Shown: positions 35,439 through 47,309, counted from the first letter of the stretch. The stretch is DNA of 64,000 nucleotides from Protonemura montana (GCA_947568835.1 OX387610.1:7527501-7591500), one strand, 5' to 3'. Program-made: numbers and translations. The notes: generated by a model from the sequence alone, not told the origin.

Positions 35439-35770
35439 GCAGGGGCAGACATTATCGCCTTCGTCAAGGCGAGCACGCAAGGGGGGGGGGAGAGGTCCAA
35501 CCGTTCCTCCTGTGTGTTGGCAGCCAGGAGGAGGGAGGCGATTACTTTATCGTCGCGGATAGATTTCATGTCGCAGTCGGCAAGTGCCCAGTAAGGGCTT
35601 TTGACTTGTTGTTTAAAACGTTCTATGTTTTTAATGTAGCATACCCATCGAACTTGATACGTTTCTACAATTTTGTCGAAACTCGCCTGTATGTAATGAA
35701 TGTTAAGTCAAGCAACCTTGCGGCTACAGCAGGGCTAGACGCGTCCCTGTTGAACGTTCAAATTGATTAA
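35439..35770 (+). pseudogene. transposon-borne gene, terminal exon with frame break at a G run
   Basis: After acceptor TACTTTCAG one frame reads ADIIAFVKASTQ. After a run of ten G (35480-35489) another frame continues EVQPFLLCVGSQEEGGDYF, then RAFDLLFKTFYVFNV, then YPSNLIRFYNFVET, and stops at TAA 35768-35770. 'AFDLLFK..YVFN..YP..L..F..F.E' is the usual C-terminal motif of the same family, so this is the end of the gene begun at 32284. The two frames differ at the G run, which points to a one-base length error or a true frameshift. The exons between 33170 and 35439 were not recognised. Confidence 0.6.
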
Positions 35771-35993
35771 AATTTATGACAATATGACAATATAAAATTT
35801 ATGAGAACATTAGTATTGCTACCCAGATCGCTTGGAATTTGAAATATGCTAGGAGTTATGACTAAAGTATTAAACTATTTAAGATAAGTATATCACACAA
35901 AAAGAGTTTAAATAAATTCAATAAATTTGTTTACTTAAATGAGAATTTCTCTGACCTTGAGAACATTCAAAGAATTGTTTAATTTGTGTTAAA

Positions 35994-36220
35994 ATTGTAA
36001 TTTAATCGATGGCGATCTGTTCTCTCTGATTTTTGTCTCTTCACTTCTAATTTCATTATAGAGAGTTGGTTTTATGTCTGCATTTTGAACTCTACTTCCA
36101 GTTGTACTTGCTATACTTAATGATGAATCGGTTAATTTCTCTTGAAATTGCAATTTAATCGTGGCGATCTGCATTCTCTAATTTTTGTCTCTTGACCTCT
36201 AATTTCAGTTATAGAGAGTT
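35994..36220 (+). repeat. 74-bp direct duplication inside the transposon
   Basis: Copies at 35994-36067 and 36147-36220 share TGGCGATCTG, TTTTTGTCTCTT and TATAGAGAGTT with about 85-90% identity. They lie in the 3' non-coding part of the element. Confidence 0.8.
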
Positions 36221-36535
36221 CATTGTGGAATTTAAAAAATTCAATACATCATTTCACCCATTTTTTCTGCTTAAAATTCAATTTTTATTTCTGTTTTCAA
36301 TAAAATATTTTTATGATCCGAAATTAATTCGTTGTAATATTTCCACCTTCAAAAAGTACAGCTTGATAGACCTTGCCCATGACTACAATAAAAATGTCAC
36401 GTAAGGAGTAAAATGTACGATCATGCGATGCACTTGCAATGCAGCAATGCATGCACACGAGCATCTAGCGAAAAATAATAAACAACTTCAGGTGACAGGT
36501 CTATCAAGGCGTACGAAATTATCCTTTTTACAGGA

Positions 36536-36973
36536 TTCCAATGAATTCTTTCACTCACTCGTTTTGGAGCATTGCAATCCCAGGAAATTTTCGAATATTT
36601 CGAAACTAGAGTCGAAATTTTTGACTCGTTAAAGGAGTGAAATAAAATGTCTCTTTCGAGAGAATGACTTCCACTCATTATGGAGAGGGCACATTTTGTC
36701 GTTTTAAAAGAGTGAGAATGATCCTTTCATTGAGTCAAAATATTTCACTCAATGAAAGAGTGAAATGAGATGACTCATTCGAAAGAGCGAGTTCCACTCC
36801 CAAGGGAGAGGGCACATTTTGTCGTTTTAAAAGAGTGAGAATGATCCTTTCATGGAGTCCAAATATTTCACTCAATGAAAGAGTGAAATGAGATGACTCA
36901 TTCGAAAGAGCGAGTTCCACTCCCAAAGGAGAGGGCACATTTTGTCGTATTAGAAGAGTGAGAATTGACTCTT
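36536..36973 (+). repeat. right subterminal GAGTG/CACTC repeats with 123-bp tandem duplication
   Basis: Two units, 36710-36832 and 36833-36955, differ at only a few bases. Each includes GAGTGAGAATGATCC, ATTTCACTCAATGAAAGAG and GAGAGGGCACATTTTGTCG, and a partial unit precedes them. Such repeats near the ends are where CMC-type transposases bind; the same role here is inferred. Confidence 0.85.
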
Positions 36974-37008
36974 TTGGAGTGGTTTTTGACTCCAATTTTT
37001 TTAGCGTG
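36974..37008 (-). repeat. right terminal inverted repeat
   Basis: It ends in TTTTTTTAGCGTG, the inverse of the left end; TA follows immediately. Confidence 0.8.
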
Positions 37009-37789
37009 TAGGCAATAGTGTTTAAGCTTGCACGGTTTTATGTTCTTTTAAGACTTAAGTTTGGGATGTCGTTTATAGGTAAACGCCACAAACATGACAG
37101 GTTTGACCGTACAAATCCACCCATCAATACCAAAATGAATTCAGAGCATTATTAGACATTGCCATTCAAACAGATGTTTACTAAACCTACAAAAACCAAT
37201 CATGCAAAACGTGGGTGCACATTACATTTAAAATGTGCTTCGATAAGAAAAACGAACGCCAAAACATATCAGCATGCAGCATAAAAAACGCATCGGCAAG
37301 TCAAAGAAAGAACATCATCCAGTCAAACTGGATCGCACATGAGATCATTTGCATGAACTACGGAGTGCAACAAAACTGCGGATGCTGCGCTCGAGTGCAA
37401 GCAAACTCCGAGTGCATTCCTGCGTCGGCGGCGGCCTGACCACTTACGTTGGGTGGACAACAGGGCACGTTGTTGGTCAGTGAACACACGTGCAGGCACG
37501 TGTAAGTCTGAGAAAGATGAGAGCAGAGATGACGACGAGACGTGAGGAGAGATAAGACACTCGGTGGTGAGTTTTGTGGCCAGTGGCGGCTTGTGGGGTA
37601 GTGCAGGGGAGGCTATGCCCTGATCTGGTCAATGCACGCGGGTGTGCACCTATTATTCTGATTGTGACCGTATCTTAACTTCTATAATTTTAAGGAACTG
37701 AGGGAAATTTTTAACGATTTAAGCAATTTGACTACCTCTGTTGAAGGAATCCGTATTATTGGTAATTTGGCCCTGATTTCTTTTCTTAT

Positions 37790-37960
37790 CCACAAAACAG
37801 TGCTCAAGCTAGCCCCTGCAGTTTAACATGATCAGCCAATCACATACTCGAAGATTTTTACAGGTTTTTGCCACGGTGGCAACAACTGTACGACAAAATG
37901 TGTAGGGGTTGAGCTTTAACTCTGCTTTGTGGATATGGCCCTGATGCTTCTTTCCAAAAC
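37790..37960 (-). repeat. dispersed repeat family C copy
   Basis: ATCAGCCAATCACAT, TTTTTGCCACGGTGGCAACA and AACTCTGCTTTGTGGATA match, in mixed orientation, copies at 38900-39040 and 57640-57780. Confidence 0.65.
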
Positions 37961-38372
37961 TAGCTCGCAAAAGGTTATATGGTCTCTCCTCTCTAAACTC
38001 GAGTTAATAAATATTACCTTAATTTTGTATTGCAAGATCAACAAATTAGCTTTTAGTGAAACAAATTGATATTTATAAGAGGACCCACCTCCGGAAAGCG
38101 TACTTAAATATATTGAAAAAGCAAGCCTCGCCTCCTTACTTGGGTGCACAAGGATGCAGCACAGTATTGGACATAACCTTTCTACGGTAATCTTCGTAGC
38201 TTTGTGACCAGAACGAAATGAAACATTTCGAATAAGTGCGCCACCGGTAGAGCGCACAAACCGCCACTGTACACGGGAGTTTGATAACGACAGCTAACGA
38301 GCCGGCTAATTCGCCGGTCTACATCGACGATGCCGAAAGACAGTCGCGTCTTTGTCTCAGCAAAACAGCAGA

Positions 38373-38396
38373 CAGTCTTCGCCGCGGCGAAGACTG
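38373..38396. repeat. 24-bp perfect palindrome
   Basis: CAGTCTTCGCCG is followed immediately by its own reverse complement, with no spacer. It lies in a small GC-rich patch (38270-38480) that has no recognised gene. Confidence 0.95.
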
Positions 38397-38899
38397 CGAA
38401 TGCTGCTTCTTCCGGATGTCGTATTCTTAGATTGGCACGTGCTCACTTACGAGTTACGACCGGCCAGATGGATTGGCAAAAAGTTTGATGACACAGCCTC
38501 ACGTGGGGTGTGCAGATGGACGTGCATTTTGCCTTTGTGGCTTAGTACGCAGTAAAAATACCGTAACGTGCGAATAGGGTGATTATTTTTAAAATGGCAC
38601 CCGATTTTGTACCTTAAAATTAAGCGGGGAAATTATTTTTCATTAGAAGGAAACACTAACAAAAAGTCGAACAAAGAGGTGAAGTTAAGGTATGGCACGT
38701 CAACGAAAGTTGCCGGTTACACAAGGTATTTAGAATTTGAGTATTGCTTAGTTAAATCGATTATTAGATGTGTTTTATTAGAAGCATCAATTTCAAAGCC
38801 ATCTAGATCCATTTTTGCCACAAATTCATATTCAAATTCATATATCAATAGTTAAAATTAAGCATATGAATATAAAATATTATTTTAAAAGTTAAATCA

Positions 38900-39040
38900 G
38901 TTTTTGAACTACTGAGCCCCCATACATTTGGGGGGTTCAGTTGTTATCACCATGGCAAAAACACCGAAAAATCTGAAAACACTATCTGTGATTGGCTGAT
39001 CGTCTTTAAACTCGGCTTTGTGGATACGGCCTCTGGATTT
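38900..39040 (+). repeat. dispersed repeat family C copy
   Basis: It shares TTATCACCATGGCAAAAACA, GTGATTGGCTGAT and GGCTTTGTGGATACGGCCTC with the other family C copies. Confidence 0.65.
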
Positions 39041-40544
39041 TCAATGGGGATTTGCTACTTTTCCTAAAACACAAATAACGCAACCTCTTTAGAGCCAATT
39101 TCTCTACAATTTCTGTGACATTGCATATCTGTGCATCCATTCTGTGTACATGGACAGAAAGTAAATGCACATTGCATGTTACACTATGCTAGACAACATG
39201 ATTGCTAAGTGACACTGACTTGTCAATCAATAACAAGTCACATAAATATGACACCAAAACACACACAAACACCACATGCAAATTATTTAATTACCTGACT
39301 GTAATTCCAGTGCTGACCATTTCATGAAAGCGTGAAAATGAAACGAGACAAACATTATAATCACATATGTAATTCCATCACCAGTGCCAATCATATATAG
39401 GTACATTCACAAATCACCCAATCACACATATATATATTTAGTGAAAGCACATAATCACCGAATAATATAGATCGGCGTTACGTGCCAAGGTTTCTGGCGC
39501 GCACAATAATTATTATGTCATTATCAAAAACTGTATAATTATGTCTAATAAGTTCAAGCCCAGCGTGAAGAGGTGATTGCATCATGGCGTACTTCCTGTA
39601 ATTTCCTAGATGCGTCGCTTGGAAATAATTGAAAATGATTAGGACCCGTTTCTCCTTCTCGATTTATAAAGACGAGTTGTGAATAAGCGTATTGTAAATA
39701 TCTATACGATTAAAGATGATTGGAAATTCGGAACGATGATTATGAAGTAGTGGGTTTTGTGATGTGATATGGCAGCTTTACTAGGTGCACGGAGGACATA
39801 ATTTCCCGGCAAAGGCGCCACTGGTTGCTTTAGGGTGACATGCAGGCCAACTGCCATTAAAAAAAAATAATAATAAAAATCTGTAATTCCTTTTGCTTAA
39901 ACAATTTTGTAGCAATGATAATATCAATACTGGGAATTATTTTGCGGACATATTTTGAAATCCCGCAACTTAAATCATACCTAAAATTTCAATTATGAGT
40001 TGGTAACAATATACGGGGACAGTCCTTGGTGTGCAACGTTCATGTTATGTCAACCTATTTATTTTAAATTCCTATGTTACTGCAAATATGTAATAAATCA
40101 GCATTGAAGTTATCTGATGCTACTGTCTCGTTATCTGCGGAATGCAATGATAGACTAACTTTCATTGTCATCTTTAGTTATAGATCGATAAAAACAAATC
40201 AGCTATTTTACAGGACAGAATCATAAATAAACTGCGAAGTATCGATCAAGAATGCAAAACCACTTCAAATTAGAGTAGAAAACTGCATTATCACAAGGTA
40301 ACCAAAGATGAACGATACAATCTTAGACAATGCATAGTTTATAATATTTTTCAGCAAGATCTTCAATGTTGCTGCTTCGATAATCTTGTGGCATTCGAAG
40401 GAACTATTTTTTCAGAACAAGTTAAAAATGTGATTTAAAATGGGTGTCCAAAATTACAAAATTGTTCCTCGTTTTGTCATTCCTGATCAATCACAAATCC
40501 AAAACATATTTTCAACCTTCACCAAGTCATAAGCTCCGACCAGA

Positions 40545-40800
40545 AAAGATCGGATAAGAACGGAAAAGAACGGAAAAGAGCGGAAAAGAACGGCAAAGAA
40601 CGGCAAAGAACGGCAAAGAACGGCAAAGGACGGCAAAGAACGGAAAAGAACGGCAAAGAACGGCAAAGAACGGAAAAGACCAGAAAAGAACACAAGAGAA
40701 CAACAAGAGAAGGGACGAGAAGGGACAAGAAGGGACAAGAAGGGACAAGAAGGGACAAGAAGGGACCAGAAAAGAACCATAAAAAGCCGAAAAGAACCAA
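40545..40800 (+). repeat. 10-bp polypurine minisatellite
   Basis: About 14 units of AAGAACGGCA or AAGAACGGAA are followed by about 7 of AAGAAGGGAC, with an exact 10-bp period. The plus strand is almost all purine apart from one C per unit. Minus frames give a repeating Leu/Pro/Phe/Ser peptide, an artefact of the repeat. Confidence 0.95.
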
Positions 40801-41721
40801 AAATTTCCATAATATGCATCGACAGTGCATCGTCAACCAAAAAAATAAACATGTGCATACCCATGCAATAAGATTAGTTCCAGTTTCATTCACAAACAAT
40901 CACCCAACCACCTCCCATGCCTTACATCAGCCATTTCATAATCTAATTAACGACAACGTGTGGGTCTTGCCAGCATAATGTTGCATTCTGCCTCAGCTTC
41001 CTACGCGAGATCTTACAATGACCCAGTATAGAGATTTAACAGCGGACGCGCCAAGGTGTGTCACAGCAAGTCGGTCCCTTCACGCGATGGTTTTAAGAGA
41101 TTTACAGCAGAGCGGAGGCTGGAAGATTACCTATGTGGCCGACCGGTGATCCAACAAATTTCGCGCGCCCGAAGCTACCATATGGGCCGCTGATATTTGG
41201 CAGGTTTCCGGGAATTTAGTTTCTATACGCAATGCACCATCTGTGAGATTTTGTGGAAGATGAGAAGGACAATTATCGACTTGGAGAGATCACTTTTATA
41301 TTATTAGTGTTCTTAATAATAAGATACTCTGCTATTGAAAGCATTTTATATTTAAATAATATTTCGCAAGAGAGCTCACGATAGCCAGAAATTGGAATAG
41401 AAAAAAAAATCTAGTATCGGGCAAAAAGGACCCAAAATTTGGCAAAAAAAAACTATTACGGACCCATGAAAGAAGCCAAAATTGGCCCGAAAGCGTCAAG
41501 ACCTTGACTAAAACGTTTGTACCAACATCATCTCAAAAACTGTGAAAAAGTATCAATGCATTCGCGAATTTGCGGAAAGCATATTTACTATACAGTATGA
41601 AGAGAGAAAAAAATACGATTTCTGTGACACAATAATTGCATTTCGGTACGAACTGGTCATCTCTCAGCAATGAGCGTCAAGTTTTTTCATCTGTTATTAC
41701 AGAAGGTGGGATTGATTAGAG

Positions 41722-42125
41722 GGGTCTCGCGACGCACTGCTTTGACTACGGGCCATGTGGCACAGGTCTGTTGGCGTCCGTGAATCAGTGGATTTGATGA
41801 GGATGATGATGTACCTAATCTAGCTTAGGAGGAGGAAAGGGACGCCTGGTACCGACGCATAGCCTACTCCAGTAGAAGAGCACCAAGGGGACCACCGGTT
41901 TAACGTCCCTTCCGAATGACTGTACAGGTCTAACTATAGGATGTCTCCACAAATCCATGCTGTCGAGAGGTTGATAAGCAAGGCGAATGAAGTTGCTTTA
42001 CTAACTTTCACCCCTTCAACCTCTCTCCCGAACAGAACTGATTATGTGTACGATGGTCATCCATCCAATACCGGACTCGGCGCAAGTGTTGCTCAACTTG
42101 ATTATCTCACGAGAACCGTTTGGTA
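41722..42125 (-). mobile_element. 5S-derived composite SINE, near full length, minus
   Basis: It begins (3' end) with CGACGCACTGCTTTGAC, continues through GGTTTAACGTCCCTTCCG and TGCTGTCGAGAGGTTGATAA, and ends with the head CATCCAATACCGG, TGTTGCTCAAC, CACGAGAACCG. It is colinear with the copy at 4152. Confidence 0.85.
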
Positions 42126-42602
42126 AATACAAAAAAGGTCGAGAACCATAAGCAATAACAATCTTGGTGGAAGTTTTACGTTGGTGGGCACAATAGCTTA
42201 TGCCCACTACTTTTCCACGTAGTCATATGGAACCAAGATTTGCAAACCCGTGGGAAATTTTGATTGTTAGCTCCGTCTTGCTATACGAAAAGTTAAGCAG
42301 TAAATTTCAATGAAATTTGACACCGTAAGTGTGATAACGTATGGCGAGTTTGGGTGTATAGCAAAATTTATTTTTGCGATTAGGTGTCCATGATGAAAGT
42401 GTGGGTGAGTTTGATTTGTGACCAACTGCTTTTCGCAGCAGGATTCGTAGTAAATGAACGTGATTAGAGATATCGAAAAGTGTCATATTACAAAGTGGAA
42501 GTTATACACTTCATGCAAGATTTGTTATCCGTTGCTCGCCACAATTCTATCATAAATATCAAATGTCGATAACAAAAATCGAATTTGAGTATAGAAAAAA
42601 AA

Positions 42603-43015
42603 GACCGAACGATTTGGCGAGTTGAAACACCGGTTCTCGTAAGACTTCCGAAGTTAAGCAACACTGCGATTGGTCAAGTAATGGATGGGTGACAATCATA
42701 CACATGGCCAGTTCTGTTCGGGAGAGAGATTGGAAGGATGAAAGTTAGTATACAGCTACTTCATTCACTTTGCTTATCATCATCCTCTTCACAGCATGGA
42801 TGTGTAAGAATCCAGTAATTTGAGATGTACCGTCCTTCGGAAGGGACGATAAGCTGGTGTCCACTTGGTACTTATCGACAGAGGTAGGCTAAGTGTCAGC
42901 ACCTAATTTCCTTTTCTCTTTTCTAGACCAGCTTAGTTTCATCATCATCCTCATCATCATCCACTTGCCAAAGTTGTCAAAACAGTGAGTCGTTAGACCC
43001 CACAAATTAATCCAC
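42603..43015 (+). mobile_element. 5S-derived composite SINE, near full length, plus
   Basis: Its head has GACCGAACGATTTGGCGAGT, ACACCGGTTCTCG, GAAGTTAAGCAACACTGCG and GGATGGGTGACA; its body has CCTTCGGAAGGGACG; its 3' end is GTCGTTAGACCCCACAAA. It faces away from the minus copy 480 bp to the left. Confidence 0.87.
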
Positions 43016-44356
43016 ATAAAAACCACCCCAAATCACATTAAAACCAAACAGATGTCCACTAATCTGGCAAAATAATCGGCTTTCACAATTACCTAAGAAC
43101 TAAAAGACCGATTACCATTCAACAGTTGTCAACAAACTCCTGAAGCCACATTAGCCATTATGTAGACATTATAGCCATCATGCATTATTATGCATTAGTA
43201 GACATTATAGCCAAGAAAAACCTACAACAATTTCCGCTCGACTCAATAACTCCAACGACCATATCTAGAAACATTCACCACCGCCAACATCGTCATAAAT
43301 CAGCTGTTTTCCACCATAAATCGACTTCCATAATCAAATCCACCGCGCGTACCGCCAATGCGTTGGCGTTTCGGCTACGTCACGAGGGGTGTCGGCACAC
43401 GTATTAACCTCCAGAAAAGGAAACCAGTTCGTCTGTTTAGCTGGAAGAGATTCGTACACCTCTCGTCTGGCGACGAACTGTAGAGAGAATGGGCACGGTA
43501 GAGAATGGGAGTGGCCGTCAAGTGAGTTTGAAAACGCTAACTGAGCTGACATCTTTAACGGTTGCAAAAGAGGTTCTAAAATTCAAATCATTTTGTTGTT
43601 AGGAGCGATTGTAAAGATGCATAATGGCTGTGATGTCTGTCGTCAATGAAAGACAACTCATTTAACAGTTTAATGAAATCGGCAGCCAGAAAAAATGTGT
43701 AAACTAACTGGTAGAGTACGGTTGGGTCAAGATTGATTGGGTGGAGCAAGTTGATGGTTTGATAATTCGTCTCGAATTAGGCTACTAAAAAGGTTTAACT
43801 ATTCCTAGTCAAGCTCTCCACAAATAAAGTCACTGTAGCTTTGAAATTCAATGAAAAAAAAACTATTTTACTTGTTGCAATTGCAAGTCTAGCAGCAAGT
43901 CTTTGAAATGGAACCGTACGTTGGCGCGCATGAGAAAATTCCACTGTACAAGGGGTCGGCACTACCACAGTGATATCTGCCGCCAAGAACTTTATTACAA
44001 GGCCTTGACTTTTGATTGATCCACCAATTACATCTCGACCACGCTTTATTATCCAATTCATGGTGACCACAAAAAACTGAAAGCGTATTTAAAACGCAAA
44101 AAAATCTTAAACATAGCGTAAGTTTGACAAAGGTGCCGGCATCGGATTTCCCCTCCAGTCTTAAAGGCTAGACCGGACAAATTCACCAACCCCAACAAAT
44201 CAATCAACAAATTCGACCACCGATTGGAAACTAACCTAGAAAGATACCTACTAAAGAAAAGCCGATGGTAGAAAAGCCTGCAAAAATAACCGACCACGCA
44301 GCTGTTCAGCAAATTTGCGACCAGAATTTACTCACCCTAGCAACATTAATACCGTC

Positions 44357-44771
44357 GAGTGTAGGTTATAGGTAGAGAAACAACGTCAATCTTACAGTCT
44401 CTGCGTGAAATATGGCCGCCAAATGACTACCTTACCGACAAAAATGCTGAGTACCGGAACATCACGCTAAGTGGAGCCACTGTCGTATGAAATTTAATTT
44501 CGTAATTTCTTGTAGATTAACTCGCTTTTGAGACTTTTCATGCTCAAAAAATCTCCATCAATGTTTACCTCAACGATTGATATACACGTAATGATATTAA
44601 AAAGCGAGTAACCTACAAGAAAGATCGAAATTCAATTTTAAACGACAGTGGCTCCACTAAACGTGATGTTCCGGTACTCTGCATTTTTGTCGGTAAGGTA
44701 GTCATTTGGCGGCCATCTTTCACGCAGAGACTGTAACATTAACGTTGTTTCTCTACCTATAACCTACACTC
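44357..44771. mobile_element. foldback (MITE-like) element, long inverted repeat (family A)
   Basis: The two halves are inverted copies. GAGTGTAGGTTATAGGTAGA at the left end is matched by its complement at 44752-44771, and the pairing runs inward through CAGTCTCTGCGTGAAA, GGCCGCCAAATGACTACC and GTGGAGCCACTGTCG for about 170 bp at over 90% identity. No coding capacity and no obvious target duplication are seen. Related single-arm copies lie at 22620, 23925, 50830 and 61025. Confidence 0.85.
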
Positions 44772-45084
44772 AACGTTGACACATAAGAGGATTGGTAAAG
44801 TGAGTCATTTGTAGTAAAATTGTAGCTTTCTTCGCCTCTCCTCTCCCCACCACAGCTCTCTAGAGCTATCTTTTGATCGGTAGCAGCGATCTCTGGCCAG
44901 GACTTGGTACAGGGATTGCATGGTCACTTGCAAGTTGCCCTTCTAGGGCAGGGCCGACGATGTGTGGCCATCCCACGCACGATCACTCTATTATACCCAA
45001 CCAGGCAAGGACGATACGTCATAGTAGTGGAGGTGCCGGGTTAGGAGGAAAGTACCGCTAGGTTTTGTGATGTTGTTGATTTGG

Positions 45085-45320
45085 TGGTGTTTTACGACTT
45101 GCTGTTTTGATAGTGGGTAGTTTGTTACACGGAAAAAGGTTCTGTGGACACCCATCAAATACTGAATCCAACGAAGTGTGACTTAACTTCAACGAAAACC
45201 GGTGTTTCCTACACGCCAAACTGTTCGGTGGTCACCCATCCAATACCCGACCCAGCTCAGTGTCGCTTAACTTAGCAGATCGCATTAAAATCGTGTTTCC
45301 AGCACGCCAATCCATTCACG
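45085..45320 (-). mobile_element. 5S-derived SINE remnant: tail plus two heads
   Basis: GGTGGTGTTTTACGACTTGC with GCTGTTTTGATA matches the 3' tail. Then two head units, spaced about 94 bp, carry CACCCATC-AATAC, then TGTGACTTAAC or TGTCGCTTAAC, and CGTGTTTCC. The body is missing. Confidence 0.7.
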
Positions 45321-46489
45321 AAATCAACTTCTATTTCTAATATACTTCAGAACGACACAATGATATCAAAATATATTCTATTCCAAGGCATGCGTGCTCG
45401 AGGACCATTCTATTTGGTGTTTTTACCTCTTATCAACCCCCTCAAACGCTTGTCTGACTGAAATAAGATCGCTCACAAATCACACAAAAGTGTAGCCCGC
45501 CCTTGTCTTCTATCGTATTTTTCAAGAACATGCTGGGAACTTTCAACACCAAAATATCAGGTTACCTGATTTATTTGACTTTTATTACATGAAGAAATTG
45601 AGGTAAAGAAGAAGACCCACACTGTCTTCGATTTAGACGTATACGACAATCCTTTCTAAACGTCATCAAGGAGCCCGCTAATTAAATATTTGAGGGAGTA
45701 TGTTGTTTTAAGATTTTTTTATATAAAAATAAATAGTTCAGAACCAACTCTTAAATAACATCGCAGATAGTTTATGGTCATACATTCTGCATTAAACGGT
45801 TTTAATAAAAGCCACCATTGTTGCAAGACATTTTGCAAGAAATACACGGACATCTTTCATGAATGCAATACATTTTTCAGGGCTTGGCAACGATCGTGCT
45901 AATAACCACCATTCGCCACTGACGTTTCTTTAAGAAGTGCAACTAGATTCTCGGTAAATAACGGCGTAATCGTTTTTAGAAGGTACATTACGTTTTTACA
46001 TTCACAATAGGTCACTAAGGTGCACCATCCGGCTGACTATCCCATATATACAGACGGCATGGTTTTACTAAAGAGTAAATTTCATCTACTAGTAATACTT
46101 AATGTGCATGAGATGATGTGTTAACGTGGTTACGTCCAAGGCTTTAACACCAAATCGAGTGCAATTCATGTACTTTCAATTATCTGTCCTCCGATTCAAG
46201 TGACGCCTACGCGCTGTCAGTTTACTCTAGCCATTATCATCGTTACGGTATGAGCGATGAACGAATCTTTTGAGGTTCATTTTAGAAGATAGACAATGCG
46301 AAAATTGTTTGCCAATTATTTTAGACACAACAGCATCAGCAGAAATTTACCTGTTCAAAAATAGACATGCGTTTTAAACGGTTTTAAAACGGTTAGTCAG
46401 AAACAGTGTTTACGTTAAGACATACATGCCTAAATTTGACCTGTCGTCACCACAGGTTTAATCTAAACCCGAGTTTTGTGGCTACAGAA

Positions 46490-46730
46490 TTAAAAAGAAA
46501 CGGCCGATGATCGGCCCTTAGCCGTCCATACAAACGCCCCTCTGGCTTCGGGAGGGGAGGACGTTGATACGTAGGGACCCCGTTGAATGACGCGTATGGC
46601 GTCACGGCGTCGACGCGATACGTGTGCCGAGTCACTTTCGGCGCCCACTTGATTGGCTTGATTCAACTTCAGAGCGTGTTTACAAGTTGTATGAGGACAC
46701 GTAGGGCTTCGGTTGTCATCGGTAAGCACT
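46490..46730. other. GC-rich patch with short palindrome, unassigned
   Basis: A 240 bp GC-rich island in AT-rich intron contains GGCCGATGATCGGCC (46502-46516) and many CpG. Minus frames of 62-79 codons cross it but match nothing I know. A plus-strand TCG|GTAAGC at its right edge resembles a donor. It could be regulatory DNA or an unrecognised exon. Confidence 0.3.
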
Positions 46731-47139
46731 GAAATGAGACTTTTAACTTCGTTTTTTCCATGATGAGTCGTTTAGAGGCAAACGCAAGGATTTTTCCACA
46801 TTTTTATCTTATTTTTAGTTTTTGAGAAGGAAATTGAAATCGTTTTGTATGTGATTTTCTTTTATTGTGATGGCAGTAAAGCTGACGCCAAAGATTTATA
46901 TTAGTTTTCACTTTCCCTCGTTTTTCGTGACCTCTGTTCGAAAATAGACTTCCAAAAGGGGTTGAAATTGTTTTCGGCAATCATCGGAAGGATTTTTTTC
47001 TATTTTTCTCTAATCCACAACTAGATTGTTTCTTTTATTATCGTACCAGTTTTCGTATCATATCGGGTATTACGTGAAAGTGGAACTTCCACCAATTCTT
47101 TCAACTTACATTCTTTCGATGTCTTATTTTGGCGCAATC

Positions 47140-47245
47140 AAATGGTTTGGCGTGTTAAAAACACCGGTTCTCGTACTATTACCGAAGTTAAGCAACACTG
47201 CGTTGGGTCAGGTATTGAATGGACGACCACCGAACGGGTTGGCGT
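47140..47245 (+). mobile_element. 5S-derived SINE head only
   Basis: TTTGGCGTGTTAAAAACACC, TACCGAAGTTAAGCAACAC and GTTGGGTCAGGTATTGAATG, then CGACCACCGAACGGG, which looks like the start of a next head unit. No body follows. Confidence 0.8.
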
Positions 47246-47309
47246 TGGAAAAAAAGTCTATAATTCAAAGAACTACCATACTAAACATTGATGAAGTAAT
47301 AGGCATAAG

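Larger units (their letters stand above)
31895..37008 (+). mobile_element. 5.1-kb transposon with CACGCTAAAA termini carrying a spliced gene remnant
   Basis: The left end begins CACGCTAAAAAATTTGGAGT and the reverse complement of the right end begins CACGCTAAAAAAATTGGAGT. Beyond that both continue with imperfect GAGTG/CACTC motifs. The element is flanked by TA on both sides (31893-31894 and 37009-37010). Both subterminal regions are crowded with GAGTG, CACTC and GACTC, and the right one contains a 123-bp tandem duplication. CAC-starting termini with subterminal repeats are typical of CACTA/Chapaev (CMC) elements, but a TA duplication also fits Tc1/mariner-like elements. No transposase was found, so the copy appears non-autonomous or decayed. 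On the plus strand it carries gene fragments described below. Confidence 0.75.

Noticed and set aside
37215-37439. 74-codon plus ORF with clustered cysteines (QQNCGCCARV)
   Set aside because: Suggestive of a small secreted peptide, but there is no signal sequence, no conserved spacing I recognise and no splice evidence.
40487-40899. Minus frames of 73-126 codons rich in Phe, Leu and Ser
   Set aside because: They only translate the 10-bp polypurine minisatellite.
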